A DNA stretch of 64,000 nucleotides from Siphonodentalium dalli. Lineage: Eukaryota; Mollusca; Scaphopoda; Gadilida; Siphonodentaliidae. The stretch is from the NCBI GenBank assembly GCA_032622095.1, contig CP136061.1, positions 64,423,127 through 64,487,126 of the forward strand. The letters are read 5' to 3'. The notes under the pieces were generated by a model that saw only the letters and a list, made by a program, of their open reading frames with translations, was not told where the DNA came from and did no database searches. The translations under genes were made by a program, and so were the position numbers. Positions within the stretch are counted from its first letter, which is position 1. Each line of letters begins with the position of its first letter. Below are positions 43,269 through 52,870 of this stretch, in pieces.

Positions 43269-46200
43269 ACTGTCTTTTCTCGTATATGAGGACGATGAGT
43301 TCCGAATGCACATAGGCAAGAACTAGGCGGTTTCCGTTAGGAAAGTGCGCTTACAGCGGACGTGAAGATATACGAATGCCTTCATTTTCGTCATGATTGT
43401 ATCGAATCGTTTTGTCACATAATCAGTGGATATGTGACAATAGACGAAGAGCCATGTCTTGGCCGCTTCGGAAATATATTGGCAGTAGATGTGCGCAATA
43501 TAAACGCTGCGCATGTAAGCTTGCTTTAGACATGTAACAATACAAATGCAGTCCTTTCTGATATTCTGCGCAATATAAATGTGTTGCATGTAACTGCGCA
43601 TCATACACGAGTGAAAGCTATTTGGCAGATTATCGTTTTGATATATGTGGAAATAGAAGTTAGTGAGCCAAGTGATGGTCTCTACTGGAAAGACTATTGG
43701 CAGTGAATCTGGAGCACGTGACAATATTTATTCTTTCTATTTCGCTGTTTGCCGTTATCATTCACTGATGAAACTGCAAAGTATGTCAGTATTGGGATGA
43801 AAACTGTTCACCATATGTAAGCATACTAGTAGTCAGTTCTGACAGCATACATGAGGCCCTGATACCATATGATTGTCATGTACAATGTATGGAACTATTA
43901 CGGCGTGCAATACATTATTGCAAGCTCGCCAATGCCGAGGCATATTAGATCCTACGGTAAGATGGCATTGAGGCACTTAAACCATAATATGTCAATGGGA
44001 CCGAGAAATTGAATGTATTGACAAACACTAATGTCTGAGGATAAGAGGTCAGATGTGTCAAGTTGGTGACATCTGCTGATCACAGTCGTTACATCACAAA
44101 GATTGTCAATTCTAAGTGCCAACCCATGTGTGGCGTAAATCTTAAATCATCTGGCGGATGTTATGAAGGAGAAACATCAATCGAATTAAAATTCAGTGAG
44201 ATGCTGGCAAGCCAATAAATCGTTGCAACACCCTGACCATGTTGTGAACAAGGTGTGCCATATTGAAGACGAAGCTTTCCCTTATTTGCCAAGTTCCCAT
44301 TGGAGATGGTTACTAGTACTCTCCACAAGTAGGCCAGTGGTCTCACTTCAAGTCGAACATCCAAGATGGCTCCAAAATGTTCTTACCATGGGTAGAATCA
44401 CCATTGTTTAAGTAAAGTGAGCCAAGTGTAGCTGGAGTGTCAGGCTACAAAGTTTTTCACTTCATTGCAGTTGGTGATCAATATTTCGTAGTAACCCAAA
44501 CTGTACATACATGGATGTAAAGAATGCAACACAATATTTAGATCGTCAGACAACACATCAATTTGAAGTGTGGTTATATATGTGATAACGAATACCATCC
44601 CCCTGTTACGGAGTGTTAGTAACTATTGTACTGATGATACAATGAGTTATATGATATTTAATCGTGATAGACAAGGCAGAATTTTCTAAATACCTTGAAG
44701 TCGCTGTAATGTTTTATTACATTTGCCATGTGTCTAAGACAAGACCACACGCTCATACATACTGGCGGGCGTAGATTCGCAGGTATTGATCGTTAAAACA
44801 ATGTTACAGATCGCTCAGTTGAAAGAAATGTGAATTGTCATCTGATAACAAGTACTATCTTTCGTATTTATTCATGTAAATTATTACAAAGGAGGATATT
44901 GCTGTCCTGTGCAACTTTCTGCGAAGTAACAGAGCAGTGCCATGTATGATTTGGCAGTATACATTATGATACAAAGCAACGGAACTTACGAAATAACCGA
45001 AGCGAGTCGACGGAAACTTATGTAAAGTGAAGCACGTGTAGCACCTAATTAGGAGATATCGCATACCGTACTACATTGCGTCCTCAATTGTAAGTCATGA
45101 TAGTCATCACGCCGTATGTGTGGCACAATATGCACTATGTGGTTTTGCCACAAGTAAGCTATGTGCCTCTTTAGTCATTGTCAAGATGGCCATCTTAATT
45201 CCAATTGTTGAAAGATAAAGCCGTCTTGAGGAAAACAAAAAACACGGAAACAAATTACGGATACAGTGAAACGAAAAAAGTTCCCGTTTCGGATGTGAGA
45301 AATATTAATTAACTATCGGGTACAATAAATTGCAAGTTTGTAATATCAACAATAAATATTGAGTCGATAAACTCGCAACACAGAAAGATACAACCTTGAG
45401 AAAATAGAAACGATCCTGTCCTGGCGAGGAGGAATTAAAAACTGACTAGACAATAGATAGAATGCGGGTGTATTCATGCGAGACTAATCTGGACACGGGT
45501 GTGAGTGGGGTCGGCACAGCAATAAAATTTTAACCCTCCTGATTGACACAGGCCGGAGACGTAATCCATATAGTTCAGTTGAGGGCTTCTCCTTGGCGGA
45601 AAAATGACTGAGAAAAACTCCGGACAAATTTGTGTCGACGGACGGACGACGGACAAGCTGACTCCAGTATACCCCCCCTAACTTCGTTGCGGGGGGGTAT
45701 AATTAACAAAGAGGGTCCACATTTTAGCTCAGTTGTAGCGATAAAGAGATATATCTGTGGCCAGGAGAAAGCCGGGATACTGGCCCGCCCCAGGACCAGG
45801 AGGGACGGAAGCCGTAAAAGACTCGACGAATGGAGGACAGGTCGGAACCCGAGCAGTGAAATCCCTGGAATGGAGGTGGTGGCAGGTGACACATTGAACT
45901 GCAAGGCAGGCAATGGGTCGATAAGCACCGGGGCTTACAAGCTTTACGGACCACCAGCGTTGTGGTAGCTATGGCAAGTAGCCGGCATGTGCAGCGAAGG
46001 AAAGAACCTGAAGCTGCCACTGAACTTCCAACGCTGCCCTTCTCAGCTCAGGCTGTGGAGGCCGCGACTAAACTAGAGGAGGCATGACCACCAACCAACT
46101 CCAAGCCCTCATGCTGTATGGAGGAAGCAGAAGAAGGTGCCACGTCACAAGGAAAATAATATTTACGAAGTTGTCATTGTAAAAGAATTTAATACTTTAT

Positions 46201-47372
46201 TCAATGTAGAGACAAGCCTCACATTGGCTAGTTTATCTGTGAGTAGAAATATTGTACAATATTCTTTCCAAATTGTTTTGATAGGAATTTTCAGTCAAAG
46301 TGGCAACTCCAAACTGGAGCAAAGTTTATAAGTCAACACCGTATTGCAATCGGTACATGTTTGAAAATCCCGACGAGAACCCGAATTATTCTAAGAGCGG
46401 GAAGCCCAAACTGGAAACGCATCGTTTGTGAAGCAAAAAACGACATTTATTCTGAGTGATTCTCGTAAACAAAACAATTGTTTTAGTGGTTATTGCAATT
46501 ATATATCCACGGAGCACTGTCATTGAAGAGAGGAATTCTCAAACCCCGAGCAAACAATGACGAGACAGTATTAAAGGATTGTTGATCAATTGTGAAGACA
46601 TATTCCGAAAAACACGTGTCATTGCACGAAATTAGGTAACGTCGTATTGTCACTAACAATATAGTCAAGATAACGTTCATTAAAGTTTGAACAGATGAAC
46701 TTATCTTGCGAGGTAAATGAAATTAAAAGGCCGCAGACTTCCCTGACAGGGCTTTTATAACGAAAGGACTTGTCACATGTCATGGTCTAATGGAAGTTGA
46801 ACCTGATCTGGCTTGACCATGCGCATACTTTAGGTACTTCGTACTGATTTTCGATTTTTCTTCTAGAATCTTGCAACCAAGAAATATATAACCATTAGTT
46901 CATTCAGTGTCCCAAGATATCTTTGCCGGAGATATAGATCCGAGCATATTATCACCTATCTGCACGTGACGCACGCCGGTAAGCGGTGACTTCAAAGGAA
47001 TTATGCGGAGACATCACCCATGATTGAAGACCTTAGTACTGTAAGATAAATTTAGTTTCACGAGAGGAATGAATGTAAGGTCAGTTTCTTAATATATTAA
47101 CGCAAATTATAATCCAACTTGAACAAGACAGATCGCCATTATATCTTACACAGTCTTGAGTCTTCAAAAACAACAGTGAAAACTAGTCATATCGGCAGAT
47201 TTTTAGATTGCGGTTGACACGAGAAATGACCGCGGTGTAAGGCGGATGTGGAAAATACTACCGCGGTGTATGCCAGTAATGGGTTAGATTACCGCGGTGG
47301 ACCTACAGCATGACCGCGGTCATTACCGGCCCATAACCTCGTTACAGGGGTCGATTAATTAGAGCACAGCTG

Positions 47373-48876
47373 TACATCACTTTCGTATATAATGTGAACT
47401 ACAGGTATATATAGACATCGCATACACCCAGAGTTAAATAAATAAACTTGTCGGCATTGTGTTCTGTCAAAGACATCGATTCTATTTACTTTGATGTTGC
47501 TATATTCTCTTTGATGTTGATTGTGTGCTTAATATCGACAGTGACAAAATGCAGCACGTGCGTCTTGCTTCGACAATGTGAATACAAGTGAACAGTCAAG
47601 GCCAAAAAACGTAGTCCAGATCAGTGCGATGTCATGCTTAAAAGCCATTATGCTCAGGTATGCTAGAATATATTGTAACTGTGCATCTGATGATCTGAGT
47701 GTGAATGGACCCAGCACTTGGATGATTCAACGAGAAAGACTGGGACAGATAGTTGACAATTTCAAGGTGAAGACAGAAAAAAGTTTGACTTTTAAAAGTC
47801 GCAAAAACACATAATATTGCTTATTCATAAACAATGTGCATCACACAGGATGTGTTGAGTGATTGTTAAATTTGATGACTGGGAAATCATCTATATTCAG
47901 AACCACTGCACGTTACGTTGTTATATTGAGTTTCCTTTGTCATTTTTTGTTTTTGTTTTTTGGGGGGTATTACTCAATGATGATGAAAATATGTTGCTTT
48001 TAATTTTTTAGAAATAACCCTTGATAACGAAATCCCTACTTGCCCCATGCAGGCCTAGATGAGTTAGCCTATATTTGTAAACAACATCATTCACATAAGA
48101 GTATTGAATGATGCACAGTATGCGCCATATTCCTAATGTTGTTACTATGATGAAATATTGGCAGCTCAAGTTTGTTTGTGCATAGGTCCCTACCCACTAG
48201 ATTTTATAGCCAGTCACTTTTAAGTATGCAACAGACATTCTGGATTCCTCAACCCTTGACCTTTGCATGCAAACTGCAAGCAGCACCCCCTCCATAGATG
48301 AATCGACTTGAACTCCATGCAGCGACCTCTCCATTATCACTGCAGTGCAATGAGAGGTAACTCTGCGTGGAGTTTGGAATCGACTCGATCATGGTAAGGA
48401 AGAGAACTCTATCATGTAGTTTGTACTGTGTATTGGAAAAAACACTCGGCAAACTCTGTACTGTACTTGGAGGTCAAGGGTCGAGGAATGCAGAAAGCAC
48501 ATGAAATCATTGGCAGTCGCCGCTGAATGCCATCGTTTATCTGTATATAAGAAAATGGACTAGTCATTTGGGCACATTGTTTAACTATGACATAACCAGA
48601 GAAGAACTTACTAGAAGCCAGTTACATGTATACTGTGTGTGGAGATGTATCTTAATTCCTCGTCAACATCGGCGGAGATGGCAATTGTGTTTTTCCTCAC
48701 AAGAAAAGAGGCCCAAACATTTTATCCCTAGCGGAAACCCTGCATGTAGGCTTCAAATAGGGATTTTAATACACAACAATGTGATGAGCTTAGAATTTTG
48801 AAAAAATACTGAAGGAAGTGATTAATGATAAAAATTAGATTCATTTCTCAAAGTTATGACATATTAAATTTATCAC
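47373..48876. other. Intron, nothing recognised
   Basis: AT-rich sequence between element E and the FN3 exon at 48877. A T/G-rich patch (about 47940-47970) is the only notable composition. A local inverted pair around 48245-48490 (CCTCAACCCTTGACCT and AGGTCAAGGGTCGAGG) may bound a small 250-bp repeat. Confidence 0.45.
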
Positions 48877-49041
48877 CATCAGCAGCAACAACAACATTCT
48901 GTTTATCAGCAACATCATTCAAATCTACGGCAGTTATGATGTACTCTGTTGGTCCAGGCTTCACTGAAGGCTTCTTCCAAGTTACTTTAACATGAGTGGC
49001 ATTCAAGACAATCGTCTGTAAGTTGGTGACTTGTTGAGGTG
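48877..49041 (-). CDS. FN3 domain 2, first exon
   Basis: The exon is 165 nt, phase 1 to phase 1. The acceptor is TTTTATATAG/CACC and the proposed donor is GATG/GTGATA. It reads APQQVTNLQTIVLNAT, then VKVTWKKP (the FN3 B-strand tryptophan), then TEYIITAVDLND and QNVVVAADG. The sequon NAT is present. The donor was chosen because it alone keeps the frame into the next exon, restoring a glycine codon. The open frame runs a little past it before a stop, as expected for read-through into the intron. The intron that follows is the largest here, about 24.6 kb, and contains elements E, B1, B2, C, A2, F and G. Confidence 0.82.
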
Positions 49042-49315
49042 CTATATAAAAGGAGAAATATATTGGGTTAAACCTTTTGGAAACATGATCAACAATCATT
49101 TTATTAAAATTGCTTTATTGAAATATCAAGAAAAAACAATAATATAAGCCAAATGTGAGACATCTTGGCTCCTGATGACTTGACAATGAGCCAAATGGTA
49201 AGAAAATATTTATGGCAAGTCAGGGCAAATTGGAAATACAAATACATAGTCAATTGCTAATGTTGCTGAATGTAGCAGAAATCAAATCACAGAAAACTCA
49301 GATGTTGAGGATGAA

Positions 49316-50380
49316 AATAAAAACAACAAGGGGTATGCATCTAAGATGCTTTTGTCGAGTTTTTTGGCAGTCGAACCAAACTTCTGCCAATAAGGTGCAC
49401 AACTCCGGGAAAAAAAGTCGGACGGTGGTATATTATTGCAATAGACCTATATACCAAATATCAATTGAATCCGTTAATATTTCATTGAGTTATGCACTAA
49501 CGGTGATAAAATTGTTATTAAAATAGACAAACTAAGACCCATAACTCCGGAAAAAAAATTCGGACAAACCAGGTTTTCGAACTCGTCCGAGATATTGTTG
49601 CAAGAGACTCATATACCAAATATTGTTTAAATCGGTTAATATTTCATTGAGTTATCGCGCTAACGGTGATAACATTGCTAAAAATAGACAAACTAAGATC
49701 CATAAATCTGCGAAAAAAATTCGGACAAACCTGGTTTTCGAACTCGTCCGAGATATTGTTGCAGGAGACCCATATACCAAATATTGTTGAAATCGGTTAA
49801 TATTTCATCGAGTTGTCGTGCCAACGGTGATAACATTGCTAAAAATATACAAACTAAGACCCATAACTCCGCGAACAAAATTTGGACAAACCTGGTTTTC
49901 GAACTCATCCTAGATATTGTTGCAGGAGACTCATATACCAAATATTGTTGAAATCGGTTGATATTTCATCGAGTTATCGTGCTAACAGTGATAAAATTGC
50001 TAAAAATACACAAACTAAGACCCATAACTCCAGAAAAAATATTTGGACAAACCTGGTTTTCGAACTCGTCCAAGACATTGTTGCAAGAGTCTCATATACC
50101 AAATATTGTTGAAATTGGTTAATATTTGCGTGAGTTTTCTCGCTAACGGTGAAAAACTAAAACAAAAGTCATCAAAGATGGATAACTCTTGTCAAAAAGT
50201 TCGAACGTGACCCATTTTCTACAGGCAGTAAATAGTCATTGGGAGCAACTCACATACCAAAATTTTAATAAGTTATAATAAGGCATTCTTTAGGTCCGCT
50301 AGCCCGCCCGTCCGCCCGCCAACTGTCCCTCGTCAAACCATAAATCGAGTTTTTGAAAAACTTGACTAAAAACCTCTCTC
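49316..50380. repeat. Dispersed element D1 with 161-bp internal tandem units
   Basis: Head AACAAGGGGTATGCATCTAA then GATGCTTTTGTCGAG. There are four internal units of 161 bp (CGGACAAACC at 49561, 49722, 49883, 50044) carrying TTTTCGAACTCGTCCGAGAT and ATATACCAAATATTGTT. The end has CCGCCCGTCCGCCCGCC and the foldback-like ATCGAGTTTTTGAAAAACTTGA. No protein; long open frames are periodic artefacts. Confidence 0.8.
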
Positions 50381-50395
50381 CTGTACATGTATTGG

Positions 50396-51300
50396 TTTAG
50401 AAAACAAGGGGTACGCATCTAAGATGCTTTTGTCGAGTTTTTTGGCAGTCGAACCAAACTTCTACCAATAAGGTGCACAACTCCGGGGAAAAAAAGTCGG
50501 ACGGTGGTATATTATTGCAATAGACCTATATACCAAATATCAATTGAATCAATTAACATTTCATTGTTATCGCACTAACGGTGATAAAATTGTTATTAAA
50601 ATAGACAAACTAAGGCCTATAACTCTGGAAAAAAATTTCGGACAAACCAGGTTTTCGAACTCGTCCGAGATATTGTTGCAAGAGACTCATATACCAAATA
50701 TTGTTTAAATCGGTTAATATTTCATGAGTTATCGCACTAACGGTGATAACATTGCTTAAAATAGATAAACTAAGACCTCTAACTCCGGGAAAAAATTCGG
50801 ACAAACCTGGTTTTCGAACTCGTCCGAGATATTGTTGCAAGAGACTCATATACCAAATATTGTTGAAGTCGGTTAATATTTCATCGAGTTATCTCGCTAA
50901 CGGTGATAAAATTGCTGAAAATAGACAAACTAAAACCCATAACTCCGGAAAAAAAATTCGGACAAACCTGGTTTTCGAACTCGTCCGAGATATTGTTGCA
51001 AGAGTCTCATATACCAAATATTGTTGAAATTGGTTAATATTTGCGTGAGTTATCGCGCTAATGGTGAAAAACTCGACTAAAAACCATCTTAGATGGATAA
51101 CTCTTGCCAAAAGTTCGGACGTGACCTATTTTCTACATGCAGTAAATAGTCATGGGGAGCAACTCACATACCAAATTCTTTTTGAATCCGTTCACAAATG
51201 TCAAAGTTATAAGGCATTCTTTAGGTCCGCCCGCCGCCCGCCCGCCTGCCAACCGTCCCTCATCAAACCATAAGTCGAGTTTTTTAAAAACTCGACTAAT
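50396..51300. repeat. Dispersed element D2, tandem copy of D1
   Basis: Same head (AACAAGGGGTACGCATCTAA), three 159-161-bp units (50639, 50798, 50959), same CCGCCCGCCCGCCTGCC stretch and the terminus GTCGAGTTTTTTAAAAACTCGACTAA. It lies about 20 bp after D1 in the same orientation. Beyond it, 51300-51480 belongs to the weak dispersed repeat also seen at 13427. Confidence 0.8.
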
Positions 51301-51589
51301 AACTTGCCTTAGAATGGAAAATAAGAACAACACCATTTAACTGAGTCATTTGGAAGCCTTTGTGATAGTGAACCTCTGTTCCAAATTTCATTGCGGTCTG
51401 ACAACTAGTGGCTGAGATATCTGCTCCATTGGATGTACGCATTCACAGATGGGCACATGTAAACAATACACACCCAATCTTCAAGTAGAGATAATAAAGG
51501 TGTTGGGCTTTGAGATTCACAGCTTTGTTACAATTCTACAACTTTCAAATATATTTCTAAATGAAATAACATAGCATTTCTAAACAAAC

Positions 51590-51788
51590 CTTCGATATCC
51601 GTTGTGATATTCCCTGTATAACCAGCATCTGATTGTCCCCCTGAGTATGTGAATATCTTTACAGTATATCTCTTGTATGGAAGGAGACCTTTTACATCGA
51701 TGGAATTCTCATAAGATGAATCCTCAAATTGATATTTGTAGATTTTGTTGCTGTCAGATGAATCACAAGATGGGTATTTGTCCCACGC
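51590..51788 (-). CDS. FN3 domain 1, second exon
   Basis: The exon is 199 nt, phase 0 to phase 1. The acceptor is TTCGGTTTTAG and the donor is GAAG/GTTTGT. It starts AWDKYPSCDSSDS and carries the E-F strand signature of FN3, DVKGLLPYKRYTVKIFTYS, in which the conserved leucine, proline and tyrosine are all visible. It then reads SDAGYTGNITTDIE, with the sequon NIT. Joined to the upstream exon the domain is about 126 residues, longer than the usual 90, because of the cysteine-bearing insert between strands C and E. The split codon at the end joins the next exon as GAA-GCA, giving the inter-domain sequence DIEAPQQV. Confidence 0.85.
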
Positions 51789-52239
51789 CTAAAACCGAAA
51801 GAATTGAGAATTCTATTAAGCAAGTCTATTTGGTGCACAAACAAGTGCATTGTACCACGTATCCCCCAAAAAGAAGACTTTTCCCTGAGCATTCGATTCA
51901 TCCCTTTATCTGTTTGAAAATGTGTCATCATTGTGACCAATCAAACCACCTTCAGTTCAGTGTATAAGACCAGATCTGGCTGTCAATCTAGAGCTACTAT
52001 GGAACATTTGACATATGGAGATACAGTAATATATAACAGTAAAGCATCAAGTGTACTGCACCATGTATCCCCGAAAAAGATGATTTTTCGCTGAGTTGTA
52101 TTAATTTTTTGAGGTGGCTCAAATAGAAAGATGTCTTATTCCAGCCTGCGAGAACTAAGATATAGAGATAGAAGTTGTTATCTACATGTCAAGACAAATG
52201 AAATAAGCTGTCAGTCCGATAATTCTAGAATATATGACA

Positions 52240-52870
52240 GAATAAACCTGTTGCTTGTAGGTATATCCTTCATCCCATTGTGGTTCAAGAATATACCGAA
52301 GATCATTCACATCCAATCGATACAGTGCCAGATGTATTTTTCGACACAAGAGTCATAACTTTAGAAGAATGACTGGACAAAACCTGTTGTATGTGGATAT
52401 TGCTAACCCACGTTGCCTCATAAGCATACTAAAGATCCTCCAAACAAGACTTACAATGACAGAGATCCAAGATTGGCATGGATTTAGTTTTCAGGATAAT
52501 GGTCATAACTGTACAAAACATGAATGGACGAAACTTGTTTTGCGATATTTCCATTATCAATTTTCCAATGCAAAATGGCTAAGATGAACGATACTGGCAT
52601 GGACATATTTTACACTCTAAGGGCCATAACTTCCGAAGAAATAAATAGGCAAGAATAACTAAATATGGATGCGGATATCATTCCTACATGTGCAGCCTCA
52701 TGAGTATAAGATCCAAAGTTGGCACAGATACATTTTTCACTCGGAGGACCATAACTGTACAACAAATGAATGGATTAAAGCTGTTACATGTGGATATCCC
52801 TTCCTCTATTGTGATTCATAAACAAACCAAAGATCATCCAACTTATGATGACTGAAATGAGGGCTCCAAA
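52240..52870. repeat. Diverged tandem repeat, unit about 125-150 bp
   Basis: Four related segments beginning with the phrase (G/A)(T/C)CATAACT...GAATGACTGGACAAAACC-type sequence near 52352, 52501, 52622 and 52748. These are followed by a GTGGATAT(C/T) stretch and AAGATC(C/A)TCC(A/C)A. Strongly diverged; no coding content. Confidence 0.5.

Larger units (their letters stand above)
40842..45605. mobile_element. Element A2, second copy of family A
   Basis: The termini are ATTTTTCCGCCAAGGAGAAG then CCCTCAACTGAACTATATGG and the inverted copy ending at 45605. It is collinear with A1 (for example GAATGCAAGCCCAGGAGGAG at the left, TCATCGTCGTCAAACC at 42132, GGCCACGTGATCTTACCTGC at 43233, AACACTAATGTCTGAGGATAA at 44023). 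The body is about 360 bp shorter than A1, although it has an extra 181-bp tandem array. No recognised protein. Confidence 0.8.
40000..45705. repeat. Dispersed repeat C, split by U/A2
   Basis: The left part (about 40000-40521) starts AATAACTAGAGGTTTGACTG, contains GGATACCCCCTGC and several copies of CAGGTGCACAGGTTCCCATG / GCCTGTGCCAAGTTTCACGG. The right part resumes after A2 at 45606 with GACTGAGAAAAACTCCGGAC, GACGGACGGACGACGGACAA and ends CAGTATACCCCCC...GGGGGGGTATAATTA. Joining the two sides gives a normal repeat of a type widespread in invertebrates, with TACCCCC-containing ends in inverted orientation. Confidence 0.65.
31569..46940. mobile_element. Element B2 (interrupted by B1 and by C/A2)
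   Basis: The left arm is 31569-31876 and the right arm, inverted, is 46690-46940. Both carry GGTTATATATTTCTTG, GATTCTAGAAGAAAAATCG, GGTTCAACTTCCATTAGACC and TATAAAAGCCCTGTCAG. The body resumes at 36976 after B1, and runs to 46690 with repeat C and A2 inside it (about 40000-45705). Its own sequence is about 5.2 kb and is collinear with B1. Shared landmarks are the poly-C tract, the CAGGGATACACCA block, GACGAATGGAGGACAGGTC, and the TCAATGTAGAG block near 46205. No recognisable protein is encoded. Confidence 0.75.
29964..47372. mobile_element. Element E, outermost host of nested insertions
   Basis: The inverted termini are CAGCTATGCTCTAATTAATC then GACCC at 29964 and, on the other strand, CAGCTGTGCTCTAATTAATC then GACCCC ending at 47372. 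AACGAGGTT follows in both. Subterminal clusters of the palindrome ACCGCGGT lie at 30029, 30081, 30103 and at 47229, 47260, 47291, 47313. After removing the nested B2 insertion (31569-46940), only about 2 kb belongs to E itself, without coding content. The superfamily is unknown. The element interrupts the large intron between the two exons of FN3 domain 2. Confidence 0.75.

Noticed and set aside
49316-51300. CRISPR-like array (regular repeats)
   Set aside because: Units are 161 bp, repeat along their whole length without unique spacers, and lie in an animal intron.
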